From: Pilatotrama ljubarskyi
Taxonomy: Eukaryota > Basidiomycota > Agaricomycetes > Polyporales > Polyporaceae
DNA length: 64,000 nucleotides
NCBI GenBank assembly: GCA_022385805.1
Contig: MU277735.1
Coordinates: 1 to 64,000 of the forward strand
Reading direction: 5' to 3'
The stretch's first letter is position 1, and each line of letters begins with the position of its first letter. Position numbers and translations under genes: made by a program. The notes beneath the pieces were generated by a model, which was given only the letters and a program-made list of their open reading frames with translations, ran no database searches and had not been told where the DNA came from. Shown here in pieces: positions 22,608 to 31,621 of this stretch.

Positions 22608-24082
22608 TCAGGACCTGAAACGCGCCAGCTCGTCCTCAGTAAGGCAGCCGGCGTCGCTCGTGCGCTCGTACACCTTCAAAACGCCGTCCTGACACACGAG
22701 CGACAGTCTCCCGCGCTGCCCGTGTTCCTTCACCAGCTCCTGAATCGACCGCAGAACCGCGACGAGCTGGCCGAACGCGCGCTGCATCCTCAGGTCGGTC
22801 TCGACGTGACGCATCTCCGCGCTCCCGAGCGCGTGCTTCTTGACGCGCTCGAACGTGCCGCGGTCGTGCACCCCGAGGAAGAGGTGCGGCGTGGAGGAGA
22901 GTAGGAGCTGCGGGTACTTCTCGGCCCAGTCGAACTGGTCGACGTACTTCTTTGAGCGTGTGACGAGCTCGACAATGGTGCTTTGGGGCACTTGGGAGCC
23001 AGCGCGGATGACGGAGATCGTGTCGATGGAGGTGGACGTGTTGGATGTCGAGGTGGAAACACCCAGCCCGGCTAGAGCGTCGGCCAGGCTGTCGATGTTC
23101 GGGGCACCAGTGGTCGTGCGCGAGCCCGTAATTCGAGGAGCGGTCGAGGTTCGAGGAGAGGAGGCGGCCGGGCGAGGTTGAGCCGTGCAGGCATCCACCT
23201 CAAACCGGACGACCATCTTCAGCCCGCCATACTCCTGCGCGATGCACCAAGCACGTCGGCTACTCTTTCCGCGAATTGATGAAACCGGGAAATGCTCACG
23301 TATTGCACAATGCGGTGATGTCCCGTGCTCCGCTGACAACGTGGGGCAGGGGAAGTCGTCTGTCGCTCGAAATTGATCCCGCATCCCGACTTTGGCGGTG
23401 TGGCGATCTCTCTGCGGCGCTTCTCCCACCGATGCATCAGCACCGTCTTGCTCCCGCCCAGCTGCAGGTCGATCCGGAACTCCTTCAGCGGCTCGCCATA
23501 CCCAGAGTCCGAGTGCTGGAGCCACCGCATGAGCTTCCGCAGCCCATTCCGGTCGGTGACGATGTCAATGGTGCTCCAGTCGAGAGAGGTGTCCGCGTTC
23601 TCCTCCGCCACGACCTCGACCGCACGAAAGAGCGGCAGGAGACAGGACTTGTCTCCCATGCGGTAGCCGTTCTGGTCGACCATACGGATGCCGGTGTCAA
23701 AGGGGACGCGGTAGGGGAGCTGCCTGTCCTGCCAGATGGGCGGCGACCCTGGATCAACATCAATGTCAGTACATTGTTGGGCATCCAGGACTCGTCGAAG
23801 GCCTTGAAACGTACCGGGGACGATGATTGTCGGATCTTCTTCCTCAACCCAATTGTAGGAGCCGATGTACTTGACGTTCTCCGGCTTGATGCTACGGCCA
23901 GCTGACGTCGCAGGTTGGGGCTTGGACAACGTGCGCAGAGGTTGAGGGCGCAGGCCCGCCTTCAAGTCGCGGTCCGGCGGGAGAGTTGCGGACGTCTGTC
24001 TAGTGTTGTACTGGGCGGAGTAGCTCCCGGACCTGCCACGTCCGTAGCCTAAAGCATTACCTCTGCTGGTGTAGTACGACAT
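22608..24082 (-). CDS. Conserved fungal protein of unknown function
   Basis: Exons are 24082-23815, 23748-23300 and 23234-22608 (447 aa). The N-terminus is Ser/Gly/Arg/Tyr-rich (MSYYTSRGNALGYGRGRSGS). Then follow IKPENVKYIGSYNWVEEEDP, TIIVPGSPPIWQDRQLPYRV, RMVDQNGYRM, WSTIDIVTDRNGLRKLMRWL, FRIDLQLGGSKTVLMHRWEK and RSTGHHRIVQYEYGGLKMVV plus RFEVDAC. I recall this arrangement from a broadly conserved fungal family whose ascomycete members are sometimes labelled 'geranylgeranyl pyrophosphate synthetase'. No DDXXD prenyltransferase motif is visible, so that label is not adopted. The central part (residues about 85-300) reads like a compact folded domain, and the region after residue 300 is Ser/Thr-rich then helical. 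No signal peptide or membrane segment. The biochemical role is unknown. Confidence 0.8.
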
Positions 24083-25003
24083 TGTAGAAGCGCGAGATTA
24101 CGAGGGGTGTGTGGTCGTGTGCGGTGTCCGAGGACGCTACTAGCCAGGATGCTGGAGTATATAACCGCCGTCTGTGCATGTATGCGGGTTCACAGACCCT
24201 CCTCGGACTGCCGCAGCACCGAGGCTGCAGACACGTGGTGTCACTGCGGTAGAGGTTCTTGCATCCGGAAGCAGGATGCGACCAAGAGAGTTCAATGCGC
24301 TATGTCGACCACCAGGAGTTTGAGGGCGCCCCATTGTGTGATGTCGTTCGACGTGGTACAGTTGGGCACCTCGTCAAAGGATAGTTGTATATCCCGGTCA
24401 TACAACATTCGTTGCTCGTGAATGCTTCTGGTGCTGCAGCGATTGACACTAAGAGAACCTGTGATGGGTCGGGAATGCTGTCCGTCCGGTGAGCGCTCGC
24501 AAAGAAGACTGCACCAATATTTACTCAGCCACACAGGGCTTGTACTCGTTTGCCATCGGTCTCAATCCTACAGAAGCTCACGGCGCAATGCTCCGCAGTT
24601 TGGACCTGTCGGCTGGGGAGGCAAGTTGTTAGAGGACCGGCAACATACAGCTACTAAATCTGGATGTTTGTCCCACGAGTATGTAAGCGAATCGGCTTCG
24701 CTGCCGGCACGACGCGTCGCGACGCGTGTATAAAGTTCCCACGAGCGCGTCAGTATATAATGACTGGGGTATACAACTGTGGCTTGTTGATGGCCCATCA
24801 CTGGTGCCAGTCCACCCCTTGACCACCAGCAGTGCTGCCAGTGCACTGCTTGGAGTAACCAGGGCTTTGCCAAGGGGCATACAGACTTCTAATACAGTAC
24901 CAGGTAACTCCAGATTTGTACTCACTACATCCTGTGTCAATATCTTCTGTAGTCAATACTTCTTCCCAAGAATATCCAGGCTGCTTCAGAACCCTCGAGC
25001 AGA
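24083..25003. other. Divergent intergenic region with MCB-type palindrome and TATA boxes
   Basis: About 0.9 kb between a minus-strand and a plus-strand gene. It holds the palindrome at 24711-24727 and TATA-like elements at 24729 and 24754. No coding signal was seen. Confidence 0.55.
24711..24727. promoter_or_regulatory. Tandem MCB boxes (ACGCGT) in a palindrome upstream of the 25-kb gene
   Basis: GACGCGTCGCGACGCGT contains two ACGCGT hexamers 10 bases apart and matches 17 of 18 bases of the palindrome in RNR1 intron 2. ACGCGT is the binding core of MBF (Swi6-Mbp1 type) regulators of G1/S genes in fungi. A TATAAA follows directly at 24729-24734 and a TATATAA at 24754-24760, about 250 bases before the ATG at 25004. 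Confidence 0.6.
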
Positions 25004-26492
25004 ATGGTTTCATCTTCTCGTCCTCGGCAGACACAGCTATCTTTTCCCTCTCTTTCTCAGAATCCCTCCAAGGGGAAGGTGGCAGTGAAGGCCTCGCCCC
25101 AGTCTACTGTCCCTCAGGGTAGAACTGTGAGTACGCATGGTCCTATTACTACCACTACTCCTCTGACACATCTCTGGCTTTCAGATTACCCGCAACTACG
25201 CCAGGAACCAGTATCGCGTGACGAACGTGCAGTTAAACAAACTCGCTACACGGGATGTAAGGTCAGGCTGTCACTGCACACAACTAGCGCACGAGGGACA
25301 GTCCCGCTCATACACTGCTATAGATACATAAACAACCAGGTCGACGCCGTCGACGTCGAGATCTTTCAAGAACAGGACGTCGAACGTATAGCCTGGGAGC
25401 ATCGCGGAGGGAAGCGGGGCTTCATAGCCTAGTGAGTCTATTGCCAGTACGAGCATCCCAGAGTGCCGGCAACCTGTTCTGACCCTAGCTCTTCTCAGCC
25501 TCAAGGAGCGCCGTGATCAACGTCGAAAGAACGCGGAGGCCAAGCTGTTGAAGGGGCGAAAGAGCACTGCGGTCCGAGCTCCCATCCGCATATCGCGCCG
25601 ACGTCCTCGGCGAGACGGCCCTTCCTAGTCCCAGCGGAAGAAAGTCCCCCTTCCCGAGGCTCACCAGCCGGCCGCTCTTTCCCCGCGTCTCGCTCGGATC
25701 CAGGAGGCCACGCCGCCCTGGCTCTGGGACCGCTGCAGTCGCCACCTCGACCCGATGGACGAGGCGCTCAAACTGTCGGGACAGGGTGAGCTGCCGCTCG
25801 AGGAGCGCGAGACCCTCATGGCCGCTGCGGAAGCGTTCGCGAAGAAGTACCCCGCCCGGCCCACCGTCTCGCTTGACCCCTCGCAGCAGTTGAAAGAACT
25901 CCGGGAGGTCCTCGAGAGCTCTCCCCAAGCGCCTTCGAAAGGCTCGCACGGCTGGGGCAGGGCGGTCGATGGCCTCGAGATCTACCGGAGGAGGCTCTCC
26001 CGGGATCAGGATGCGGTTCCGGTGTACGCCTCTTCACCGCTCTCGGCGCCTTTGTGGGCAAGTACGGGATGGACGGCGAAGGCTGGGCGACCGTCCGGTG
26101 GGAGGTGTACGATACGGCGAGTACTGTTCCCCCGCGCTGTCCACTCCATCATATCGAACCCGGCCGCTGCCCTCTTGAACCCCCAGTACATGGCCCGCAT
26201 CGGCCCTCCGATCTTCTACTCTCCGAAGGACGCCTGCTGGACGGTCGACCCTGGCTTGCACTGGCTGCAATCCCACGCCTACCTCTACCGCGGCCTCCAC
26301 AAGTATCGCGACGGTGCAGCAGTCACCAGTCCCACGCTGAATAGCAGCACCATGAGCCTAAGCAGGCACCAGCGGCTGTCCTACGCCCCCAACAGTCCCT
26401 GGGAACTTCAGCGCGCGCGGTCCATGTCGCCTCCGCAGCTGGCTAAGCTCCCGACCCCTCCGCGGGCGCGGTCGGGGCCGTCGTCGATTTGA
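25004..26492 (+). CDS. Uncharacterised protein behind an MCB promoter (exon model uncertain after 25571)
   Basis: Exons 25004-25126, 25185-25256, 25340-25431 and 25499-25571 join in frame with consensus splice sites. The protein starts MVSSSRPRQTQLSFPSLSQN, then RNYARNQYRVTNVQLNKLAT, VDAVDVEIFQEQDVERIAWE and a basic helical LKERRDQRRKNAEAKLLKG. The frame then meets TAG at 25626; a weak 57-nt intron (25572-25628, donor GTCCGA) would remove it and continue in the same frame through PPWLWDRCSRHLDPMDEALK to RARSGPSSI at 26492. Between about 25990 and 26150 another frame (ALGAFVGKYGMDGEGWATVR) looks more protein-like, so further introns or a frameshift are probable. I do not recognise the family. 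The MCB boxes upstream suggest expression at G1/S (inference). Confidence 0.5.
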
Positions 26493-27038
26493 GGGGTTTT
26501 ATTCATGTTGTATAGTACATATGTCGTGTAGGACGATGCGGGACACTGCTGGATTGCTGAGCTGTATGTGCGCTATGCCGATATAGTATGATCTATGGCT
26601 ATTTGACTTCTCTCATCGGACTTCAAAGGAGCGGATGTATGGCACAGGTTAAGGATCAATAGGACAACTATATATAGAATATATCATTGGGCACGGCACC
26701 CTGGTAGCAAGCTACACATTCCGACATACTGGTGCAACAGTGGACGTCCGTCACCCACGTCGGATGTGTATACCTGTATATAGGTTTCGCGCTCACTTAA
26801 GGACACCGTGAATGGCGGGACGACTCTAATGCATTCATTAGGACCGGGAAACAGGGTGGTATGTGAGATCTACATTACAGGGTCATAGTCAAGGAGATGG
26901 GATGCTGATGCGGGGGACCAGAGAGCTCGAGAGATACATGAAGGAGAGACAGAGACACAGAACGATACAGAACAACTCATACACCGCAGCGCAGCGTCTA
27001 TATAGACAGCCACCTCGACCGCACAATCGCAAGGACAC
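26493..27038. other. Convergent 3' region
   Basis: About 0.55 kb between the ends of the uncharacterised gene and RNR1. It is AT-richer than its surroundings with TATA-like runs (for example around 26670). No gene was recognised. Confidence 0.5.
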
Positions 27039-30000
27039 TCAGCCAGAGCACATGAGACACGCCTCCTTGTTCTCGAGCGAGCACATCAGCTTCGCCTGCT
27101 CGAGCTCACGGTCGCGCTGCCGCTGGAGTGCAGCGGCGAACTCGGGATCCGCCTCCGCCGCCTTTTGCGTGCGCTCGTCAAGCGAGAGCGTCGCCGTCGC
27201 GTTCGCCAGCGCAGCGTCCTGGACCGCAGCGGAGGGTGAGGGCGAAGGGGGGTCGGAGGCAGGTGCGCCGTTGCCATTCGTGACGGGGGTGCTCAGCGAG
27301 GGCGTGATGGGCTCCTGCTTGATGTGCACCTCGTCCGTAGATCGCGAAGGCGTCGACGGCGCGGAAGGAGTGGCCGCGACACGAGCGACACCGTTCGTCT
27401 TGACGCCGTTCGTCTGCGGCTTCTTGGCGGCGTTCTTCAGGAACGAGCTGTCGACAGTGAACTTGATCGCCTGCGCGGCGGGGCGCGTGCGGAGGTAGTA
27501 CATGCCCGTCTTGAGGCCCTTCTTCCAGCCGTAGAAGTGCATGCTCGTGAGCTGGCCCGTGGTCGGGGACTGCAGATGCACGTTGAGGGACTGCGACTGG
27601 CAGATGAAGGCGCCGCGGTCCGCAGCGAGGTCGAGGACCTTCTTCTGGGAGATCTCCCAGACGGTCTTGTAAATCGCCTTGACGTCGTCAGGGATGATGT
27701 CGATGTTCTGGATCGAGCCGTTGTTCGCGATGATCATGTTCTTCATGTCGTCGTTCCAGAGGCCGAGCTCGACGAGCTCGCGGAGCAGCCACGGGCACAC
27801 CACCTGGAACTCACCCGCGAGGACGCGACGAGTGTAAATGTTGCTGGAAGAACAATGAGTAATCTGGTACAGTTCAACGTAGAACGCAGGGATGCTTACC
27901 TGGTGTAGGGCTCGAAGCACTCGTTGTTGCCCAAGATCTGGCTCGTAGACGCGGTTGGCATGGGCGCAACGAGCAACGAGTTCCGGAGACCGTGTTGAGC
28001 CACCTTCGCCTTGAGGCTCGACCAGTCCCAGAGGTCCGTCGGGGTGACGCCCCACAAATCATACTGGAGCTTGCCCTCAGACGCGGGACTGCCCTGGTAC
28101 GTCTCGTACGGGCCGAACGCTTTCGCCATCTCGCAGCTCGCCTCAACGGCGGCGTGGTAAATCGTCTCGAAGATCTGCAGGTTGAGCTTGCGCGCCTCGA
28201 CCGAGTCAAAGGGCATGCGCAGCGCCATGAACGCGTCCGCGAGGCCCTGCACACCGATGCCGATGGGGCGGTGGCGCATGTTCGAGCGGCGCGCCTCGGG
28301 GATGGGGTAGTAATTCACATCGATGATGCGGTTGAGGTTGAAGGCGACGACCTTCGTCACGTCGTGCAGCTTTTGGAAGTTGTACTTCCCGTTCTCAATG
28401 AAGGACGGCAGCGCGATGGACGCGAGGTTGCAGACTGCCGTCTCGTCCGGCGAGGAGTACTCGACGATCTCCGTGCAGAGGTTAGACGACTTGATGGTAC
28501 CGAGGTTCTGCTGGTTCGACTTGGCTGCAAAGGGGAGATTAGACAATGTCCAACATTAACTAGAAGAACACGCACCATTGCAAGCATCCTTGTAGAGCAT
28601 GAAAGGACCACCGGTCTCAATCTGCGCCTCCAAGATAGCGTACCAGAGCTTCTGCGCCTCGATGGTCTTCTTCGCACGGCCCTCACGCTCGTACTGCTCG
28701 TACAGCCTCTCGAACTCCTCACCCCACACCTCGTGGAGGCCGGGGGCCTCGTTCGGACAGAACAGTGACCACTTCCCTCCGCTTTCGACCCGCTTCATGC
28801 TGGGGAACAAATCAGACCACGGTGGAGGTGACGCGCATGCTCGGGACTTACAAGAGGTCCGGTATCCAGAGGGCATAGAAGAGATCACGAGCACGAACCT
28901 CCTCCTTTCCATGGTTCTTACGGAGGTCAATGAACTCGAAGACGTCGGCGTGCCAGGGCTCGAGGTAGATAGCGAACGCGCCCGGCCGCTTGTTGCCACC
29001 CTGGTCGACATAGCGAGCAGTGGCATCGTATACACGAAGCATAGGAACGATGCCATTGGAGTACCCGTTCGTCCCCGCGATGTAGGATCTGTGAACGGCT
29101 TAGGGCATGAACCCAACTACAATCTCGTGAGGACCCACCCAGTAGCGCGGATGTTGTGGATGTTAATACCGATACCACCAGCCGTCTTACTGATCATGGC
29201 GCAGTCCTTGAGCGTGGAGTAGATACCCTCGATAGAGTCATCCTTCATGCAGACGAGGAAGCAAGAGCTTAATTGAGGGTTGGGGGTGCCAGCGTTGAAC
29301 AGGGTCGGTGACGCGTGCGTGAAGTATCGTTCGGACATGAGATGGTACGTCTCGAGGACACGGTCAATGTCAGAGCCGTGGATACCGACGGCGACACGCA
29401 TGAGTAGGTGTTGGGGGCGCTCCGCTACACGACCGTTGATCTTCAAGAGGTATGAACGCTCGAGGGTCTTGAAGCCAAAGCTACGCATTGATTGTAAGAC
29501 GAGCGGCTTGGACAGTCACAGCGACAAACTCACTAGTTGTAGTTGAAGTCTCTGTCATAGATGATGGCGGAATCGAGGATCTCGGCGTTCTGCATGACGA
29601 TCTCGTAGGTCTCCTTGGAGATCATGCCGGCTGGTCTACCATTCTTCGGGTTCACTGTGGATAACATGAAGGCCGGGACATCGGCAAGGCGTCACAAAGG
29701 ACCTACCATAGTTGTACAGATCGCTGATGACAGCGGAGAAGCTCTTCTTAGTCTCCTTGTGAAGATTTGATACAGCGATACGGGCGGCGAGGATGGCGTA
29801 GTCCGGATGCTTTGTCGTGAGGTAGGCAGCGGTCTCCGCGGCAAGGTTCTGTGCAGTCGTCTCAGACCCTGTTACACGTCAGAAATAGCAAGAGGCTTAC
29901 GTCGAGCTCAACGGTGGTCACCCCCGGATACACGCCGGCGATGACCTTCTGCGTGATACTGCGCAACATGAACGTCCAACTCCAATGTGCCACAGTCAAT

Positions 30001-30312
30001 CCGTCTACTTACCCTATAGGATCCACATGGTCTTTGTCGAGGCCATAGCAAAGCTTGGCTATCCGAGCAGTGATCTGCGACAACGTTGAGCACGATGGCT
30101 CACCCGACGCGCGTCCGAACACGTACCTTGTCGAACTGAACGCGTTCTTTGCGTCTGGGAGAGAACGTCGCGTCAGTACCGCCTATTGAGACGCGTCGCG
30201 ACGCGTCAAGACGCGACTTACCCGTCTGCAAAACAGGACGTGTTGAAGTCAGCTACGACACCGACACTCGAGGCCAGATCGCGAGCTTACCTCGCTTGAA
30301 GACGTAGGCCAT
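27039..30312 (-). CDS. RNR1: Ribonucleoside-diphosphate reductase large subunit (R1)
   Basis: Twelve exons: 30312-30291, 30225-30222 (4 nt), 30154-30127, 30074-30013, 29958-29901, 29848-29707, 29654-29534, 29480-29139, 29088-28852, 28799-28576, 28524-27900 and 27843-27039 (889 aa). It reduces ribonucleotides to deoxyribonucleotides together with the R2 subunit. The N-terminal ATP-cone begins [18 protein letters not shown]. Active-site and allosteric segments include [62 protein letters not shown] and [15 protein letters not shown]. The C-terminus ends in the redox-active CxxC (CLMC). Between core and tail is a low-complexity Ala/Pro/Ser/Thr-rich linker (about residues 735-840), longer than in the human protein. 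MCB boxes upstream and in intron 2 fit G1/S control. Confidence 0.97.
30190..30207. promoter_or_regulatory. 18-bp perfect palindrome with two MCB boxes inside RNR1 intron 2
   Basis: GACGCGTCGCGACGCGTC reads the same on both strands and contains ACGCGT at 30191-30196 and 30201-30206. Further GACGCG half-sites lie on both sides within the same 67-nt intron. It begins 105 bp downstream of the RNR1 ATG and differs by one base from the site at 24711. Confidence 0.6.
30222..30225 (-). other. RNR1: 4-nt microexon of RNR1
   Basis: The minus-strand sequence ...TTTGCAG|ACGG|GTAAGT... lies between two introns (30226-30290 and 30155-30221). Only inclusion of these four bases joins MAYVFKR to [11 protein letters not shown] in frame. 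That gives the KRDGRKE motif conserved in the ATP-cone of R1 proteins. Direct joining of exons 1 and 3 would shift the frame. Confidence 0.85.
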
Positions 30313-30489
30313 CTCTGCAGTCGTGAGCGTGGGGTGGTAGAGTGGCCTGAGGGTGAGGGGGAGGGCGGGGTGGTGGTGGTATGCAGAGAGGAGAGGATGA
30401 GACGCGACGCGGACCTCTTATACGCTCTCCGTAATTAGGGGGGCGTGTATCAGCTGCTGACAAAGACGCGCGCAGACCTTTTTCAACGG

Positions 30490-30538
30490 ACGCGTTGTTT
30501 GTGCTTGTATTTTGCGCGTCGCGTCATTAGCCACGCGT
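30490..30538. promoter_or_regulatory. MCB boxes in the divergent RNR1 promoter
   Basis: Perfect ACGCGT hexamers occur at 30490-30495 and 30533-30538, with near-matches (GCGCGTCGCGT around 30514-30524; ACGCGC near 30466; GACGCGACGCG near 30401). They lie in the 307 bp shared by RNR1 (minus) and the gene at 30620 (plus). MCB control of RNR1 is established in budding yeast; its use here is inference. Confidence 0.6.
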
Positions 30539-30619
30539 CTTATCAGCCCATAATCCAGCACGAAATCAATACCCCAAGTTCAAGCTTTGTTCAATGTTCT
30601 GCTCTTCCACATCGCTGCG

Positions 30620-31298
30620 ATGCCCACTCAGCCGTACATCGTCCATCCCACCGATCTACCGTATGTGCCGACCATCATGAGGGCGCCCTCGCCCTCGAGT
30701 ACCATCGGCACAGACTACGGCCAAGACGAGACAGACTTCGTCGACTCTGAACTCCCCGAACGCGACTTTGTTCGCAAATGTGAGGAGATGGCCGGCATCA
30801 ACAGGCCACGCCCAGAAGAGGAGGAGGCGAACCGAGATCCTCTCGTTCATCCGCGCCCACTGCGACAGAAACTCACGCCTCAGGAGGAGAAACGTACGTT
30901 ATGTACCACGTTCTATGCGTCACTTCCGAGCTGACGAACGAACGCAAACAGAGATGTTTGAGCATGTGATGCACAACCTCAGAGCGGCGGTGAAGCAGCT
31001 AGAGGAAGAGGAGCTGTTCGAACACACAGCCGTCAAAAGCGCTGCAGTCGCCCTCGACGATCCCACACCATCGAGTGAGGACCTGGACGAGATCATGCGG
31101 AGTCTCATGGATCTGTCAGCTGGGCCGTCCACAACTACTACAGCGGCTGGGACGGCGCACGCGAGCGCGTTCACAAACCGATCGGAGACGGTTACACCTC
31201 AGTGGGGAGGATTCACCGCCGCCGCTTTAGCGGCCATGCGAGACGCGGGCGCGAGCTCCAGTACGACACCCGCTATGGACTGGCATCCGACGCCCTGA
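30620..31298 (+). CDS. Uncharacterised acidic protein divergent from RNR1
   Basis: Exons 30620-30893 and 30952-31298 (206 aa; GT..AG intron of 58 nt). The start was chosen at MPTQPYIVHPTDLPYVP, the first ATG after the divergent promoter. The protein has an acidic N-terminal part (DETDFVDSELPERDFVRKCE), a Glu-rich stretch (RPRPEEEEANRDPL), a probable amphipathic helix (EEKQMFEHVMHNLRAAVKQL, then EEEELFEHTAV), a short acidic helix (SEDLDEIMRSLMDLS) and a Thr/Ser/Ala-rich tail. No signal peptide, membrane segment or known catalytic motif. I do not recognise the family. It shares the MCB-containing promoter with RNR1, so a role in S phase is a testable guess. Confidence 0.7.
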
Positions 31299-31621
31299 TT
31301 GTATTGGAGGAGCCGCAGCGTTTCCCAAAGGACAAGTTCGTGTATCGATTGATTCCACTCTGGCATCCATGTTGTACTGTAGCCATATAGCATACCCCTG
31401 CATCCAACGATGATTCCCCACAGAGGTTCGGAGATGCTGGGAGCTGGTTATTGTGACGCGAGCTGTCGAGGTGTAAGGATACAGCTGAGGACGACGCATC
31501 TGGCCATGAGAGCATGTTATTGCACAACGACTGATATACTACTACACTTCCTCGTAATGGTACATGAATCCACAGATCGCCATCGTACATTTGCAATCCC
31601 ACACATCCTTCTGTATGCCGC
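31299..31621. other. Short convergent 3' region
   Basis: 323 bases between the ends of two genes facing each other. Nothing recognised. Confidence 0.5.

Noticed and set aside
22608..24082. Naming this gene a geranylgeranyl pyrophosphate synthase
   Set aside because: No DDXXD motifs or helical prenyltransferase pattern; the label attached to some homologues is probably inherited error.
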